Notes under the pieces: model-generated | The model's input: the letters and a program-made list of their open reading frames with translations, nothing else | What the model was told of the DNA's origin: nothing | Database searches by the model: none | From: Streptomyces sp. STR69 | Lineage (GTDB): Bacteria; Actinomycetota; Actinomycetes; Streptomycetales; Streptomycetaceae | Direction of reading: 5' to 3' | DNA length: 64,000 nt | Assembly (NCBI RefSeq): GCF_024519455.1 | Contig: NZ_JALJRY010000017.1 | Location: 1-64,000, forward strand | Part shown: piece by piece, positions 1 through 8,692 of the stretch | Layout: each line of letters opens with the position of its first letter | Position numbering within the stretch: position 1 is the stretch's first letter | Program-made: the position numbers and the translations under genes

Positions 1-52
1 GAGCAGCTGACTCTTAATCAGCGGGTCCGGGGTTCGAGTCCCTGGCGGCGCA
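1..52 (+). tRNA. tRNA-Lys (CTT), 3' part
   Basis: The window opens inside a tRNA. The anticodon loop CTCTTAA gives anticodon CTT (Lys). It is followed by a T arm (stem 28-32 with 40-44, loop TTCGAGT) and the 3' acceptor strand GCGGCGC with discriminator A at 52. The 5' acceptor strand and most of the D arm lie outside the window. A terminator hairpin follows within 10 nt. Confidence 0.9.
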
Positions 53-60
53 CAGACAGC

Positions 61-89
61 AAGGCCCTCCGCGGTGCGGGGGGCCTTTT
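61..89 (+). terminator. Terminator of the tRNA-Lys unit
   Basis: A 12-bp GC-rich stem (61-72 with 76-87, one G-T pair) closes a 3-nt loop and runs into a short T tract. It lies directly after the tRNA and is a convincing intrinsic terminator. Confidence 0.8.
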
Positions 90-163
90 GCGTGGGCGGA
101 GGCCGCCGCAGGGGCCGGAACATCCGTGCGGGCGGAACACAGCTCTCCCCCCGTTTGGCCGGA

Positions 164-169
164 TACCCT
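164..169 (+). promoter_or_regulatory. -10 box of leaderless regulator gene
   Basis: TACCCT matches the TANNNT -10 consensus and ends 6 nt before the ATG at 176, so transcription should begin at or next to the start codon. No Shine-Dalgarno sequence is present. I see no good -35. Confidence 0.5.
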
Positions 170-175
170 CTCGCC

Positions 176-889
176 ATGGCAGCCCGTGACCTCCAGGAGC
201 GGATCAAGAAGCTCATCCTCGACCGTCGGCTGCCCTCGGGGGCGCCACTGCCGACCGAGCCGGAACTGATGGTGTTCCTCGGCGCGAGCCGGAACTCGGT
301 GCGCGAGGCGCTCAAGGCCCTGCAGGCGATGGGGATCGTCGAGATCCGGCACGGCTTCGGGACGTACGTCGGCCCGATGTCGCTCGCGCCGATGGTCGAG
401 GGCCTCGCGTTCCGTACCGTCGTCGGGCACTACCGGGGTGAGGACAGTCTGCTGCAGCTGCTCGAACTGCGGGAGGCGGTCGAGTCGGGGCTCGTCGCCC
501 GGCTCGCGGGTCGCCTGCCGGAGCGGGATCTCGTCGAACTCGACGCGCTGGTACGGCAGATGGAGCGGGAGGCCGCCGAGGGGGTCGGGCTCGCGGCCAC
601 CGACCGCGCCTTTCACGCCACCCTCTACCGGGGACTGGACAACGCGCTGCTGAGCGAGGTCCTGGAAGCCTTCTGGGACGCCTTCCACCGCGTCCACACC
701 GATCTCGCGACCGGCCCGCAGGACCCCGGGGTCACCTGCCGCCAGCACCGGGAGATCCTCGACGCGGTCCGGTCCGGGGATGCGAAGCGCGCCGAGAAGG
801 CCATAAGGGAGCACTTCGACAACGTGCGCACACGACTGTCCACAACGACTCCACCTGATCCCCACACGCGCCCCAATGAACGCGTATGA
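176..889 (+). CDS. FadR/GntR-family transcriptional regulator (FCD domain)
   Basis: A 237-aa DNA-binding repressor or activator. Residues 5-70 form the GntR winged helix-turn-helix (LPTEPELMVFLGASRNSVREAL is diagnostic) with the wing at RHGFGTYV. Residues about 90-225 form the all-helical FCD ligand domain, which in this family binds small organic acids through a metal held by Asp/His. The ATG at 176 is chosen because an N-terminal MAARDLQERI is typical and a TANNNT box sits at leaderless distance; longer in-frame starts would run into the tRNA terminator. The gene stands alone, 315 bp ahead of cslA. The effector is unknown, and control of the downstream cluster is possible but not shown. Confidence 0.88.
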   Translation: MAARDLQERIKKLILDRRLPSGAPLPTEPELMVFLGASRNSVREALKALQAMGIVEIRHGFGTYVGPMSLAPMVEGLAFRTVVGHYRGEDSLLQLLELREAVESGLVARLAGRLPERDLVELDALVRQMEREAAEGVGLAATDRAFHATLYRGLDNALLSEVLEAFWDAFHRVHTDLATGPQDPGVTCRQHREILDAVRSGDAKRAEKAIREHFDNVRTRLSTTTPPDPHTRPNERV

Positions 890-1204
890 CCGGTAAACAC
901 CGCGTTTCGTCTCTTGCGATCAAGATGAACACCGTAGAACCCTGGTTTTGAAGATGCTGTCGGTACACGGCAGTTGAGGGGGTACGGAACCGGTTGCGCG
1001 GTTTCGCGGGGAGGAGGGGCCCCGCCCTGGAACAGATGTCGGAGGGGGCATCGCGCAACCGGACGGTCGCAGTCGCATGTCTCTGTGAGCGGACTGTGTG
1101 GTGACTGTGACCACCACTGACACGCCCGTCGCGGGTCGAGGGGGACCCTGACGGGCGGCCGAGACAAACAGACACGCGCGCTTCCGCGTGTGGGGGGATG
1201 ACTC
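890..1204. other. Intergenic region upstream of cslA
   Basis: These 315 bp separate the FadR-type gene from cslA. There is no supported ORF. A 6-bp hairpin (GCGGGG/CCCCGC, 1006-1025) lies midway. The G run at 1191-1196 is the only Shine-Dalgarno-like sequence before cslA. I see no clear TTGACA/TANNNT promoter and recognise no riboswitch. Confidence 0.5.
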
Positions 1205-3163
1205 ATGACGTCGACGCCGACGGGCGCCCGGCAGGGCTTCGACCCGTCACAAACCACCGAACTCAGAGTCCCGGGACACCGGACCGGCAGCTTCGGCCGG
1301 ATCAAGAAGACACTTCCGAGATACGACTACGAGCACTACAGCCGCCTTGCGGGACCCCTCACCCAGCCCGCCCCGGACCGGCCGTACAAGGTCCAGTACC
1401 GGTCGCTGCTGTCGCAGGAGACGCACCGCGTCCGCGCCGCGCTCATGCTGAGTGCGGCGCCGCTGCTGTCCCTGATCCTGCTGGGCTGGCTGATGCAGCC
1501 CAAGCACTGGACCCAACGCGACTATCCCGCCTACGACTTCCTGCCCGCGCTGGACATCGTGATGCTGGTCGCGATCGGTCTGATCGAGTTCTTCCGCTGC
1601 ATGAACGTGCTGTCCAACGCGCACGCCACGCTGGTCGCCCGCGACCCGATCCCGGTGGTGCCCGAGACCGGCACGAGAGTCGCGTTCATCACGACGTTCG
1701 TGCCCGGCAAGGAGCCCCTGGAGATGGTCACCAAGACCTTGGAGGCGGCCGTACGGCTGCGCCACCGGGGGCTTCTGCATGTGTGGCTGCTGGACGAGGG
1801 CGACGACCCCGAGGTCAAGGCGGTGTGCGGGCGGCTCGGCGTCCACCACTTCACCCGCAAGGGAATCGAGAAGTGGAACCGGCCCAAGGGGCCCAACCGC
1901 GCGAAGACCAAGCACGGCAACTACAACGCCTGGCTCGAGGCGCACGGCGACGAGTACGACTACTTCGCCTCCGTCGACACCGACCACGTGCCGCTGCCCA
2001 ACTACCTGGAGCGGATGCTCGGTTTCTTCCGCGACCCGGACGTCGGCTTCGTCATCGGCCCCCAGGTGTACGGCAATTACGACACACCGGTCACCAAGGC
2101 CGCCGAGTCGCAGCAGTTCCTCTTCCACGCCCTGATCCAGCGGGCCGGCAACCGCTACGGCTCGCCGATGTTCGTCGGCACCTCGAACGCCGTACGGATC
2201 AAGGCACTTCAGCAGATCGGCGGGCTGTACGACTCGATCACCGAGGACATGGCCACCGGCTTCGAGATGCACCGGGCCAAGAACCCGGCCACCGGGAAGA
2301 AGTGGAAGTCGGTCTACACGCCGGACGTGCTCGCGGTCGGTGAAGGACCCAGCGCCTGGACGGACTTCTTCACGCAGCAGCTGCGGTGGTCCCGAGGGAC
2401 GTACGAGACGATCCTCAAGCAGTACTGGAAGGGCTTCTTCTCGATGCCTCCGGGCAAGCTCTTCAACTACACCATGATGATCATCTTCTACCCGATGTCG
2501 GCCCTCAACTGGATACTGGCCGCGCTGAGTTGCGCCCTGTTCCTCGGCCTGGGCGCCTCGGGTGTGAACATCGACCCGACGATGTGGCTGATGCTCTACG
2601 GCAACGCGTCCGCGCTGCAGATCGGCCTCTACATCTGGAACCGGCGGCACAACGTCTCCCCGCACGAACCGGAGGGGTCGGGCGGGGTCGCCGGCATGGT
2701 GATGTCCGCGCTGTCGGCGCCGATATACGCGCGCTCGCTGTTCGACGCCGTGCTGCGCAGGAAGAGCAAGTTCGTGGTGACGCCCAAGGGCGACTCGGCC
2801 AGTCCCGACACGCTGTTCGGGACGTTCCGGGTGCACTGGTTCTTCATCCTGATCTTCGGCGGCTCGCTGATGGCCGGGTTCGAGAACGGGCACTCCCATC
2901 CGGCGATGATCACCTGGGCCACGTTCGCCCTGCTGATCACCGCGTCACCGATCCTGGCCTGGCGGTACATGCTGCGCCAGGAGAAGAAGCAGCCGCCCGC
3001 GCTCCCGGCCGAACCTCGGGACACCGTCCCGCCGGCACCGCCGATACCGGCCTCGCATGTGCCTCAGCAGAAGCCCAGTTGGGCGGCCTCGGCCACCAAC
3101 AGCGGCGGCAGCGAGCAGACGATGCAGATCGCGCTCGGTGGACCGGGGGGACGTAAGGAATGA
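1205..3163 (+). CDS. cslA: Cellulose synthase-like glycosyltransferase CslA
   Basis: A 652-aa membrane GT2 enzyme polymerising a beta-glucan at hyphal tips. The processive-synthase motifs are all present: LDEGDD (about residues 196-201), DTDH (about 258-261), TED (346-348) and QQLRW (391-395). Two hydrophobic segments precede the catalytic loop (about 78-97 and 112-130) and at least four follow it. There is no PilZ domain, as is usual for Streptomyces CslA. The stop overlaps the glxA start in ATGA, so the two are translationally coupled. In S. coelicolor and S. lividans CslA and GlxA together make the tip glycan needed for aerial growth and pellet formation (established knowledge). Assignment rests on motifs plus the glxA/cslZ neighbours. 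Confidence 0.95.
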   Translation: MTSTPTGARQGFDPSQTTELRVPGHRTGSFGRIKKTLPRYDYEHYSRLAGPLTQPAPDRPYKVQYRSLLSQETHRVRAALMLSAAPLLSLILLGWLMQPKHWTQRDYPAYDFLPALDIVMLVAIGLIEFFRCMNVLSNAHATLVARDPIPVVPETGTRVAFITTFVPGKEPLEMVTKTLEAAVRLRHRGLLHVWLLDEGDDPEVKAVCGRLGVHHFTRKGIEKWNRPKGPNRAKTKHGNYNAWLEAHGDEYDYFASVDTDHVPLPNYLERMLGFFRDPDVGFVIGPQVYGNYDTPVTKAAESQQFLFHALIQRAGNRYGSPMFVGTSNAVRIKALQQIGGLYDSITEDMATGFEMHRAKNPATGKKWKSVYTPDVLAVGEGPSAWTDFFTQQLRWSRGTYETILKQYWKGFFSMPPGKLFNYTMMIIFYPMSALNWILAALSCALFLGLGASGVNIDPTMWLMLYGNASALQIGLYIWNRRHNVSPHEPEGSGGVAGMVMSALSAPIYARSLFDAVLRRKSKFVVTPKGDSASPDTLFGTFRVHWFFILIFGGSLMAGFENGHSHPAMITWATFALLITASPILAWRYMLRQEKKQPPALPAEPRDTVPPAPPIPASHVPQQKPSWAASATNSGGSEQTMQIALGGPGGRKE

Positions 3164-5094
3164 AGGAAGCCGGCCGGCGCCGTGCCCGTCGACTCGCGAT
3201 CAGCACGGTGGTCGTCATCGCCCTGGCCGGGATGAACGGGCCCTGGCTGTACAGATTCGGCACCGAGAGATACCACCAGTACGTCATCAACAAGCCCGAG
3301 TACAAAGCCGACAACGGGCACTGGGACATCATCCAGTTCCCCAAGAAGTACCGGCAGGACACCATCCACGCGGCGCTGCTGCGCACCGGCAAGGTGCTGC
3401 TCATCGCCGGGTCGGGCAACAACCAGGACAACTTCAACGCGAAGAAGTTCGACACCCGGATCTGGGATCCGGTCAAGGGCACCATCAAGAAGGTGCCCAC
3501 CCCGGCCGACCTGTTCTGCACCGGGCACACCCAACTCGCCAACGGCAACCTGCTGATCGCGGGCGGCACCCAGAAGTACGAGAAGCTGAAGGGGGATGTG
3601 AAGAAGGCCGGGGGCGTGATGATTCTCTACAACGAGAACCCCGACAAACCGATGACACTGCCCCAGGGCACGAAGTTCACCGGCAAGGCGAACGGCAAGT
3701 CCTTCGTCTCCACGGACTCCGTCATCGTCCCGCGCGCGATCAAGGTGTTCGACAAGAAGACCGGCAAGTTCCTGCGGAACAACCCCGGTTACGCCCGGGT
3801 CGTCGTCGAGGCGCCCAAGGAGGGCACCCGGTACGAGACCGGCACCCAGGACAACTACCGCATCCAGGGGCTGACCGGCGCCGACGAGCGCAACACGTAC
3901 GGCATCGGGAACAAGTTCGGGCTCGACAAGCGGGACTTCGAGGGGATCAAGAACGCGTACGAGTTCGATCCGGTCGCCGAGAAGTACATCAAGGTCGATC
4001 CGATGAACGAGGCGCGCTGGTATCCGACGCTGACGACGCTGTCGGACGGAAAGGTGCTCAGCGTCTCCGGGCTCGACGACATCGGGCAGTTGGTGCCGGG
4101 GAAGAACGAGATCTTCGATCCGGCGACGAAGAAGTGGACGTACACGAAGACGAAGCGGCAGTTCCCCACGTATCCGGCGCTGTTCCTGATGGAGAACGGG
4201 AAGCTGTTCTACTCGGGGTCGAACGCGGGGTACGGGCCGGCCGACGTGGGGCGTGATCCCGGGATCTGGGACGTCGACACCAATCAGTTCACGAAGATTC
4301 CCGGGCTCAGTGATCCGAACATGATGGAGACCTCGGCGACCGTGCTGCTCGCTCCGGCGCAGGACGAGAAGTACATGGTGATCGGGGGTGGGGGTGTCGG
4401 TGAGTCGAAGCTGTCGACCAACAAGACCCGGCTGGTCGATCTGAAGGACGCCGCTCCGAAGTTCGTGGACGGGCCCTCGCTGGAGGAGGGGACGCGGTAT
4501 CCGCAGACGTCGATCCTGCCCGATGACACCGTGCTGGTGTCGGGTGGTTCCGAGGACTACCGGGGGCGCAGTGACTCCAACATCCTTCAGGCTCGGCTGT
4601 ACCACCCGGACACGAACACGTTCGAGAAGGTCGCCGATCCGCTGGTGGGGCGGAACTACCACTCCGGGTCGATCCTGCTGCCGGACGGGCGGGTGATGTT
4701 CTTCGGGTCCAACTCGTTGTACGCGGACAAGGCGAACACGAAGCCGGGGGTTTTCGAGCAGCGGATCGAGATCTACACGCCGCCGTATCTGTACCGGGAT
4801 TCCCGGCCGGATATTTCCGGGGGGCCGGAGTCGATCGCGCGGGGGGCGTCGGGGACGTTCACCTCGCAGCACGCTTCTTCCATCAAGAAGGTGCGGTTGA
4901 TTCGGCCCAGTGCGTCCACGCATGTCACTGATGTGGATCAGCGGTCCATCGCGCTGGACTTCAAGACGACCGGGAACAAGATCACGGTGACTGTGCCGAA
5001 GGACAGGAACTTGGTGCAGTCGGGGTGGTACATGCTGTTCGTGGATGATGATTTGGGGACGCCGAGCAAGGCGGTCTGGGTCAAAGTGCCGTAG
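3160..5094 (+). CDS. glxA: GlxA mono-copper radical oxidase (galactose oxidase-like)
   Basis: A 644-aa membrane-anchored oxidase acting outside the cell on the CslA product. An N-terminal signal-anchor (about residues 8-30) is followed by Kelch-like beta-propeller repeats and a C-terminal beta domain (about 540-644). Candidate copper-site residues: Cys120 (FCTGHTQ) and Tyr288 (ARWYP) for the Cys-Tyr radical cofactor, Trp287 beside it, Tyr500-His501 (GRNYHSG) and His588 (THVTD). These positions are one lower than I recall for S. lividans GlxA (Cys121, Trp288, Tyr289), which supports orthology. The start overlaps the cslA stop by 4 bp (ATGA). The 3' end is followed by a repeat-type hairpin and the convergent cslZ. 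Confidence 0.95.
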   Translation: MKEAGRRRARRLAISTVVVIALAGMNGPWLYRFGTERYHQYVINKPEYKADNGHWDIIQFPKKYRQDTIHAALLRTGKVLLIAGSGNNQDNFNAKKFDTRIWDPVKGTIKKVPTPADLFCTGHTQLANGNLLIAGGTQKYEKLKGDVKKAGGVMILYNENPDKPMTLPQGTKFTGKANGKSFVSTDSVIVPRAIKVFDKKTGKFLRNNPGYARVVVEAPKEGTRYETGTQDNYRIQGLTGADERNTYGIGNKFGLDKRDFEGIKNAYEFDPVAEKYIKVDPMNEARWYPTLTTLSDGKVLSVSGLDDIGQLVPGKNEIFDPATKKWTYTKTKRQFPTYPALFLMENGKLFYSGSNAGYGPADVGRDPGIWDVDTNQFTKIPGLSDPNMMETSATVLLAPAQDEKYMVIGGGGVGESKLSTNKTRLVDLKDAAPKFVDGPSLEEGTRYPQTSILPDDTVLVSGGSEDYRGRSDSNILQARLYHPDTNTFEKVADPLVGRNYHSGSILLPDGRVMFFGSNSLYADKANTKPGVFEQRIEIYTPPYLYRDSRPDISGGPESIARGASGTFTSQHASSIKKVRLIRPSASTHVTDVDQRSIALDFKTTGNKITVTVPKDRNLVQSGWYMLFVDDDLGTPSKAVWVKVP

Positions 5095-5124
5095 AGGGTT
5101 GTCGGTTGGGTGCGGGTGTGTGGG

Positions 5125-5153
5125 GGCTGGTCGCGCAGTTCCCCGCGCCCCTA
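5125..5153. repeat. Dispersed intergenic repeat, probable bidirectional terminator
   Basis: The sequence GGCTGGTCGCGCAGTTCCCC followed by GCGCCCCT lies between the convergent genes glxA and cslZ. A near-identical copy occurs at 63606-63633, also between convergent genes. The inner GCGC/GCGC pairs can form a hairpin. This is a family of short intergenic elements, not a gene. Confidence 0.6.
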
Positions 5154-6179
5154 GGGGGTTGAGGCCTTGGCCAGTTTCAAGGCGTAGGTTGGCCACCATT
5201 CGCCCGCCTTCGGCCCGCCCTTGCACTCGCCGTCCGACTCCCCCGGGCGTTTGATCCACAAGTAGGCGTCCACCAGGGGGTCGGCGGTCTTGGTGGTCGG
5301 GGTTTCGCCCAGGGACCTGCCCGGCGGGTTGCACCAGTTCTCGTCCTCGTCGCCCGCCGTATACGGTCCGTTGCCGTTTCGGCTGGTGTCGATGACGAAG
5401 TGTTTGTTGCCGGTCTTGGCCGAGAGTTGTTTGCCGTAGCTGACGGAGTCCTCGGTGGAGTAGAAGTTGGAGACGTTCACCGCGAAGCCGTCGGCCTTTG
5501 CGATGCCCGCTCGCTGGAGGGGCTGGTAGATCTCGTCGGGGTGGCCCCAGCCCGCGTTTCCGGCGTCGAGGTAGACCTTCGTGTGCTTGAGGGACTTGAG
5601 CTCGGTGATGGCGTAGTTCAGGAGGTCGTAGCGCTCGTCCTGGAACTGGGCGGGTGTGCAGCCGTCCACCAGGTGGAGCAGGGCGTCCGGTTCGAGGATC
5701 ACCGTGGCGGAGCGGTCGGCGATGCCCTGGGCCACCGCGTCGATCCAGGCGCGGTAGGCGTCGCCGTCGCCCGCGCCGCCCTGGGAGTACTGGCCGCAGT
5801 CGCGGTGCGGGATGTTGTAGAGGACGAGGAGCGCGGTGCGGCCGGCCTTGTCGGCGGCCTCGGTGAAGCCCTGCGCCTCCGCCTTCGGGTTCTCCGGGCC
5901 GATCCACTCGCCGGTCGGCTGTTCGGCGATCTTCCGGATCTGTTCGGCGTCGGCGGTCTTGCCCGCCTTGGTGTAGGCGGCCAGCTGCCGGGCCGCGTTG
6001 GTGTCCGGGTTGACCCAGATCGGGTCGGCGCCGCCGGGCTGTTGGGTGATCTTCGCTCCCGCGTCGGGTTTCTTGTCCCCGCCCCCCGAGGAACAGCCCG
6101 CGAGGAGCAGTGCCGCCCCCAGGACCAGTGCCGACGCCCGTGTGCCGAAGGGGACCGGGGTCCCCTGGCTGCCGTACAT
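5151..6179 (-). CDS. cslZ: Secreted lipoprotein endoglucanase, GH6 (CslZ)
   Basis: A 342-aa beta-1,4-endoglucanase predicted to trim or release the CslA glucan at the cell surface. The signal peptide ends in the lipobox LLLAGC, with the lipidated Cys at residue 29. GH6 motifs: YNIPHRDCGQYSQGG (Asp127), LEPDALLHL with the likely proton donor at Asp165, the VYLDAGNAGWGHP strand, and the C-terminal DTSRNGNG and WIKRPGESDG segments. Start ATG 6179 is preceded by AGGGGGAG at 5-nt spacing; in-frame ATGs further upstream lack this and would bury the signal peptide. It converges on glxA. The cslA-glxA-cslZ grouping is conserved in streptomycetes. Confidence 0.93.
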   Translation of the reverse strand: MYGSQGTPVPFGTRASALVLGAALLLAGCSSGGGDKKPDAGAKITQQPGGADPIWVNPDTNAARQLAAYTKAGKTADAEQIRKIAEQPTGEWIGPENPKAEAQGFTEAADKAGRTALLVLYNIPHRDCGQYSQGGAGDGDAYRAWIDAVAQGIADRSATVILEPDALLHLVDGCTPAQFQDERYDLLNYAITELKSLKHTKVYLDAGNAGWGHPDEIYQPLQRAGIAKADGFAVNVSNFYSTEDSVSYGKQLSAKTGNKHFVIDTSRNGNGPYTAGDEDENWCNPPGRSLGETPTTKTADPLVDAYLWIKRPGESDGECKGGPKAGEWWPTYALKLAKASTP

Positions 6180-6331
6180 CCAACTCCCCCTTGGCTGTAC
6201 CGATCCAAGGCTCAATCGTGACATACGTGGCGTGCCGCCCACGAGAACGCCCGGGATGTTGTCGGCCGGTTGTTACAGCCCCACCGCGCTGGGTAGGCGC
6301 CCGGCCCAAGGGCAGGGGGAAGGTGGCCGTC

Positions 6332-7081
6332 ATGCACCGAACGAACCGGGAGGGCCGGCTCGCCGCGGCGCTGGTGGAGGCGGCCGACACCCTCACCGAG
6401 ACCTTCGACCTCGCGGACTATCTGCGTCGGCTGTCCGACCACTGCGTGGAGTTGCTGTCCGCGTGGACGGCCGGGGTGATGCTGATCAACGGCGGGGAAG
6501 CGGTGTCGCTGGCCGGGAGCAGTCATCGGGAGGAGGTGGCGCTCGATCTGCTGGCGGCCCAGCACGGTGGCGGGCCCTGTCTGGAGAGCTACGGCTCCGG
6601 GCGTGCCGTGCCGCCGGTGTCGATCGGGGTGGCCCATGCCGCCGCCCGGTGGCCGGAGTTCACCGAGCGGGCGCTGCGGCACGGCATCGTGGCGACCTTC
6701 GCGGTGCCGGTGCGCCGCCGGGACACGCTGCTCGGCGCTCTCAACGTGTTCGTGCCGACGCTGCCCAACGGCGGCCCGGACGGCGGCCGTTGGGAATTAG
6801 CGGTGGCTCAGGCGCTGGCCGATGCGGCGGGTCTGGGACTGCAGAACCATCGCGTGTATGCCCAATACCGTTCCCTGGCCGGGCAGTTGCAGGAGGCGTT
6901 GTCGAGCCGGGTGCGGATCGAGCAGGCCAAGGGGATGCTCGCGGAGCGCTGGCAGGTCGGTACCGACGAGGCGTTCGTCGCGCTGCGCGGGTACGCGCGG
7001 CGGCGCCGGCTGCCGCTGGACCAGGTTGCGCGGCAGGTGATCGAACGGGGCGTGGACGACGCCGAGTTGAGGTCTCCGTAG
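6332..7081 (+). CDS. GAF-ANTAR domain regulator
   Basis: A 249-aa cytoplasmic protein. Residues about 15-165 form a GAF sensor domain. Residues about 190-243 (VRIEQAKGMLAERWQVGTDE) form an ANTAR domain, which binds paired RNA hairpins and prevents transcription termination. ATG 6332 follows GGGGGAAGG at about 8 nt. It stands alone between cslZ (divergent) and the sortase gene. The ligand and target RNAs are unknown. Confidence 0.88.
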   Translation: MHRTNREGRLAAALVEAADTLTETFDLADYLRRLSDHCVELLSAWTAGVMLINGGEAVSLAGSSHREEVALDLLAAQHGGGPCLESYGSGRAVPPVSIGVAHAAARWPEFTERALRHGIVATFAVPVRRRDTLLGALNVFVPTLPNGGPDGGRWELAVAQALADAAGLGLQNHRVYAQYRSLAGQLQEALSSRVRIEQAKGMLAERWQVGTDEAFVALRGYARRRRLPLDQVARQVIERGVDDAELRSP

Positions 7082-7342
7082 CACCGTGAACCACCTGTGC
7101 ATATGACAGGGAGCTACCACATCGGGACATGGCGTCATTCGCCCTCTAGGCCCGGGCGCTCATTCGTTCTAGAGTCGTTCCCAACGGCCCTGGCCCCTGG
7201 CCGATCCACAACCTCCACCACTGGTTTCACAGACCTCCCGCGCCGTTCGCCGGGTTACTCCCGCAACCCGTGCGCGTGCGGTTGAGGACCAGCCCGGTCG
7301 GCGGCTTCAGGGGGGAAGCAGGTCGTCGGCCGGGCTCGGTTG

Positions 7343-8026
7343 TCACACCCCGGTTCCGGTGAGGTAGGCGGACACGACCACGTTCGCCGTGTAGCTGCGG
7401 TCGGCGCGGTCGAAGGTGCCGCCGCAGGTGATGAGTCGCAGCTCGGCGCGGCCCGACTGCCGTGTGCCGTAGGCCTGTTGGGCGTCGAAGTGGGCGCGGG
7501 TCAGCACGCGTACGTCGTCGACCGTGAACTCGGCGACCTTGCCGTCGTCGCGGACGACGCGGATGGTGCGGCCCGGGCGCAGTGTGCTGAGCTTGTAGAA
7601 GACGGCGGGCCGGGTCTCGGTGTCGACGTGCCCGACCATCAGCGCGGTGCCGGCGGCGCCCGGCCGCACCCCGCCGCCGTACCAGCCGACCACACCGGCC
7701 TGGTCGAACGACGGTGGGTCGATGGCGCCCTGCGCGTCGAGGCCGCGGGTCACGACCGGCGCCTGTACGGCCAGGGCGGGGATGTCGATGCGTTGCGGCA
7801 GGGCGTTGCCCAACGGCTTTGCGGCGGGCGGCAGTTCGGCCTCGGGAGGCCGTCCGACCGCGGCCACGTCGCCGGTGGTCGGCGCGGATATGCCCTGCCG
7901 TATGTCGGTCAGGTCCTGGCCCCACAGCCACAACCCGAGCAGCAGCACGGCCCAGGCCACCCCGGTCAGCAGCCGTCCGGTGCCGGTGGAGCGCTCGTGC
8001 TCGGCGGGCCGGTCGCACTCGAACAC
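7343..8026 (-). CDS. Class F sortase
   Basis: A 227-aa membrane-anchored transpeptidase that would attach surface proteins to peptidoglycan. An N-terminal transmembrane helix (about residues 19-37) precedes the sortase beta-barrel. Catalytic residues: His133 (VGHVDT), Cys201 (LITCGG) and Arg210 (DRSYTANVVV). The TCGGxFD...SYxxNxVV signature separates class F from the TLxTC classes. It starts 6 nt after the stop of the upstream surface-protein gene, so the two form an operon and are probably enzyme and substrate. Confidence 0.9.
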   Translation of the reverse strand: MFECDRPAEHERSTGTGRLLTGVAWAVLLLGLWLWGQDLTDIRQGISAPTTGDVAAVGRPPEAELPPAAKPLGNALPQRIDIPALAVQAPVVTRGLDAQGAIDPPSFDQAGVVGWYGGGVRPGAAGTALMVGHVDTETRPAVFYKLSTLRPGRTIRVVRDDGKVAEFTVDDVRVLTRAHFDAQQAYGTRQSGRAELRLITCGGTFDRADRSYTANVVVSAYLTGTGV

Positions 8027-8032
8027 GGCCGG

Positions 8033-8578
8033 TCAGTCCGTCCGACCGGGCCTACGGCTCCGGCGGGCGCTGCGCAGCGCCACGGCCGTCGCGGCGACAC
8101 CGGCCAGCAGCAGCCCGACCACCGCGTGCGCGGTACCGGGACCGGCCGCGCGGGCGTTCACGGCGGCGAGGTGCGCGGTGCCGCCACCGCCCGCGTGGAC
8201 GGGGGCGACGGGTGAGGCGGGGGGCTGCGCGGAGGGGGATCCGGATTCATTCGCCACGACCTTGATCGCGCCCTTCACCGTCACGCTGCCGCAGGTGATC
8301 TTCACGTCGTAGCTGCCCGGTTCCAGCGTGGAGCGGACCCGGGTCTCGCCGGCGAGGGTGCCGGCCGCGCCGACGAGTTTCGCGTCGGCGACGAACGCGT
8401 CCGACGCCGCCGAGCCCGTCGTACCGGAGCAGCCGCTGATCCTGAGCGCGACCTCGGCGCCGGGGGCGGGGGACGCGGGGGTCACCGAGACAGTGCCTCC
8501 GTCCGCCGCGTACGCCGTCGGGGTGAGCACCGCGAGGACCGCCGCGCCCACACAGAGAGTGACCTTCAGTGAGCCCAT
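8033..8578 (-). CDS. Secreted surface protein with C-terminal anchor, partner of the class F sortase
   Basis: A 181-aa exported protein. A Sec signal (residues 1-24, ending AYA-A) is followed by an Ig-like beta domain with two Cys (SGCSG and KITCGS), a Pro/Ser-rich linker, a hydrophobic helix (VVGLLLAGVAATAVAL) and a basic tail (RSARRSRRPGR). This is the layout of a sortase substrate, but no LPxTG or LAxTG precedes the helix; the sequence there is AAGPGTAHA. ATG 8578 follows GGAGG at 7 nt. The ribosome-binding site lies in the right arm of a 16-bp perfect palindrome (8586-8601). Confidence 0.85.
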   Translation of the reverse strand: MGSLKVTLCVGAAVLAVLTPTAYAADGGTVSVTPASPAPGAEVALRISGCSGTTGSAASDAFVADAKLVGAAGTLAGETRVRSTLEPGSYDVKITCGSVTVKGAIKVVANESGSPSAQPPASPVAPVHAGGGGTAHLAAVNARAAGPGTAHAVVGLLLAGVAATAVALRSARRSRRPGRTD

Positions 8579-8585
8579 CGTGAAC

Positions 8586-8601
8586 CTCCAGATATCTGGA
8601 G
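8586..8601. promoter_or_regulatory. 16-bp perfect palindrome over the ribosome-binding site
   Basis: CTCCAGATATCTGGAG is fully self-complementary and contains the Shine-Dalgarno of the surface-protein gene. It could be an operator or an mRNA hairpin hiding the ribosome-binding site; the sequence cannot decide which. Confidence 0.45.
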
Positions 8602-8679
8602 ACTCCTCCTCGTCACCTGGTCGCGCATCCCTGGCGGGGCCCGATTGCTCCGTATGGGGGAGGTGACACCCGGAGTGCA

Positions 8680-8685
8680 TAGCAT
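8680..8685 (+). promoter_or_regulatory. -10 box of leaderless HAD gene
   Basis: TAGCAT ends 7 nt before ATG 8693. This supports that ATG over the in-frame ATG at 8684, which would lie inside the -10 box. Confidence 0.5.
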
Positions 8686-8692
8686 GGTCGCC

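Noticed and set aside
1247..2899. A 550-codon minus-strand frame opposite cslA
   Set aside because: Low-complexity composition and no motifs; cslA is certain on the other strand.
3064..6396. A 1110-codon open frame on the minus strand across glxA and cslZ
   Set aside because: It is an antisense shadow created by high GC at third codon positions. The sequence is Arg/Pro/Gly-rich without domains, while glxA on the plus strand has full motifs.
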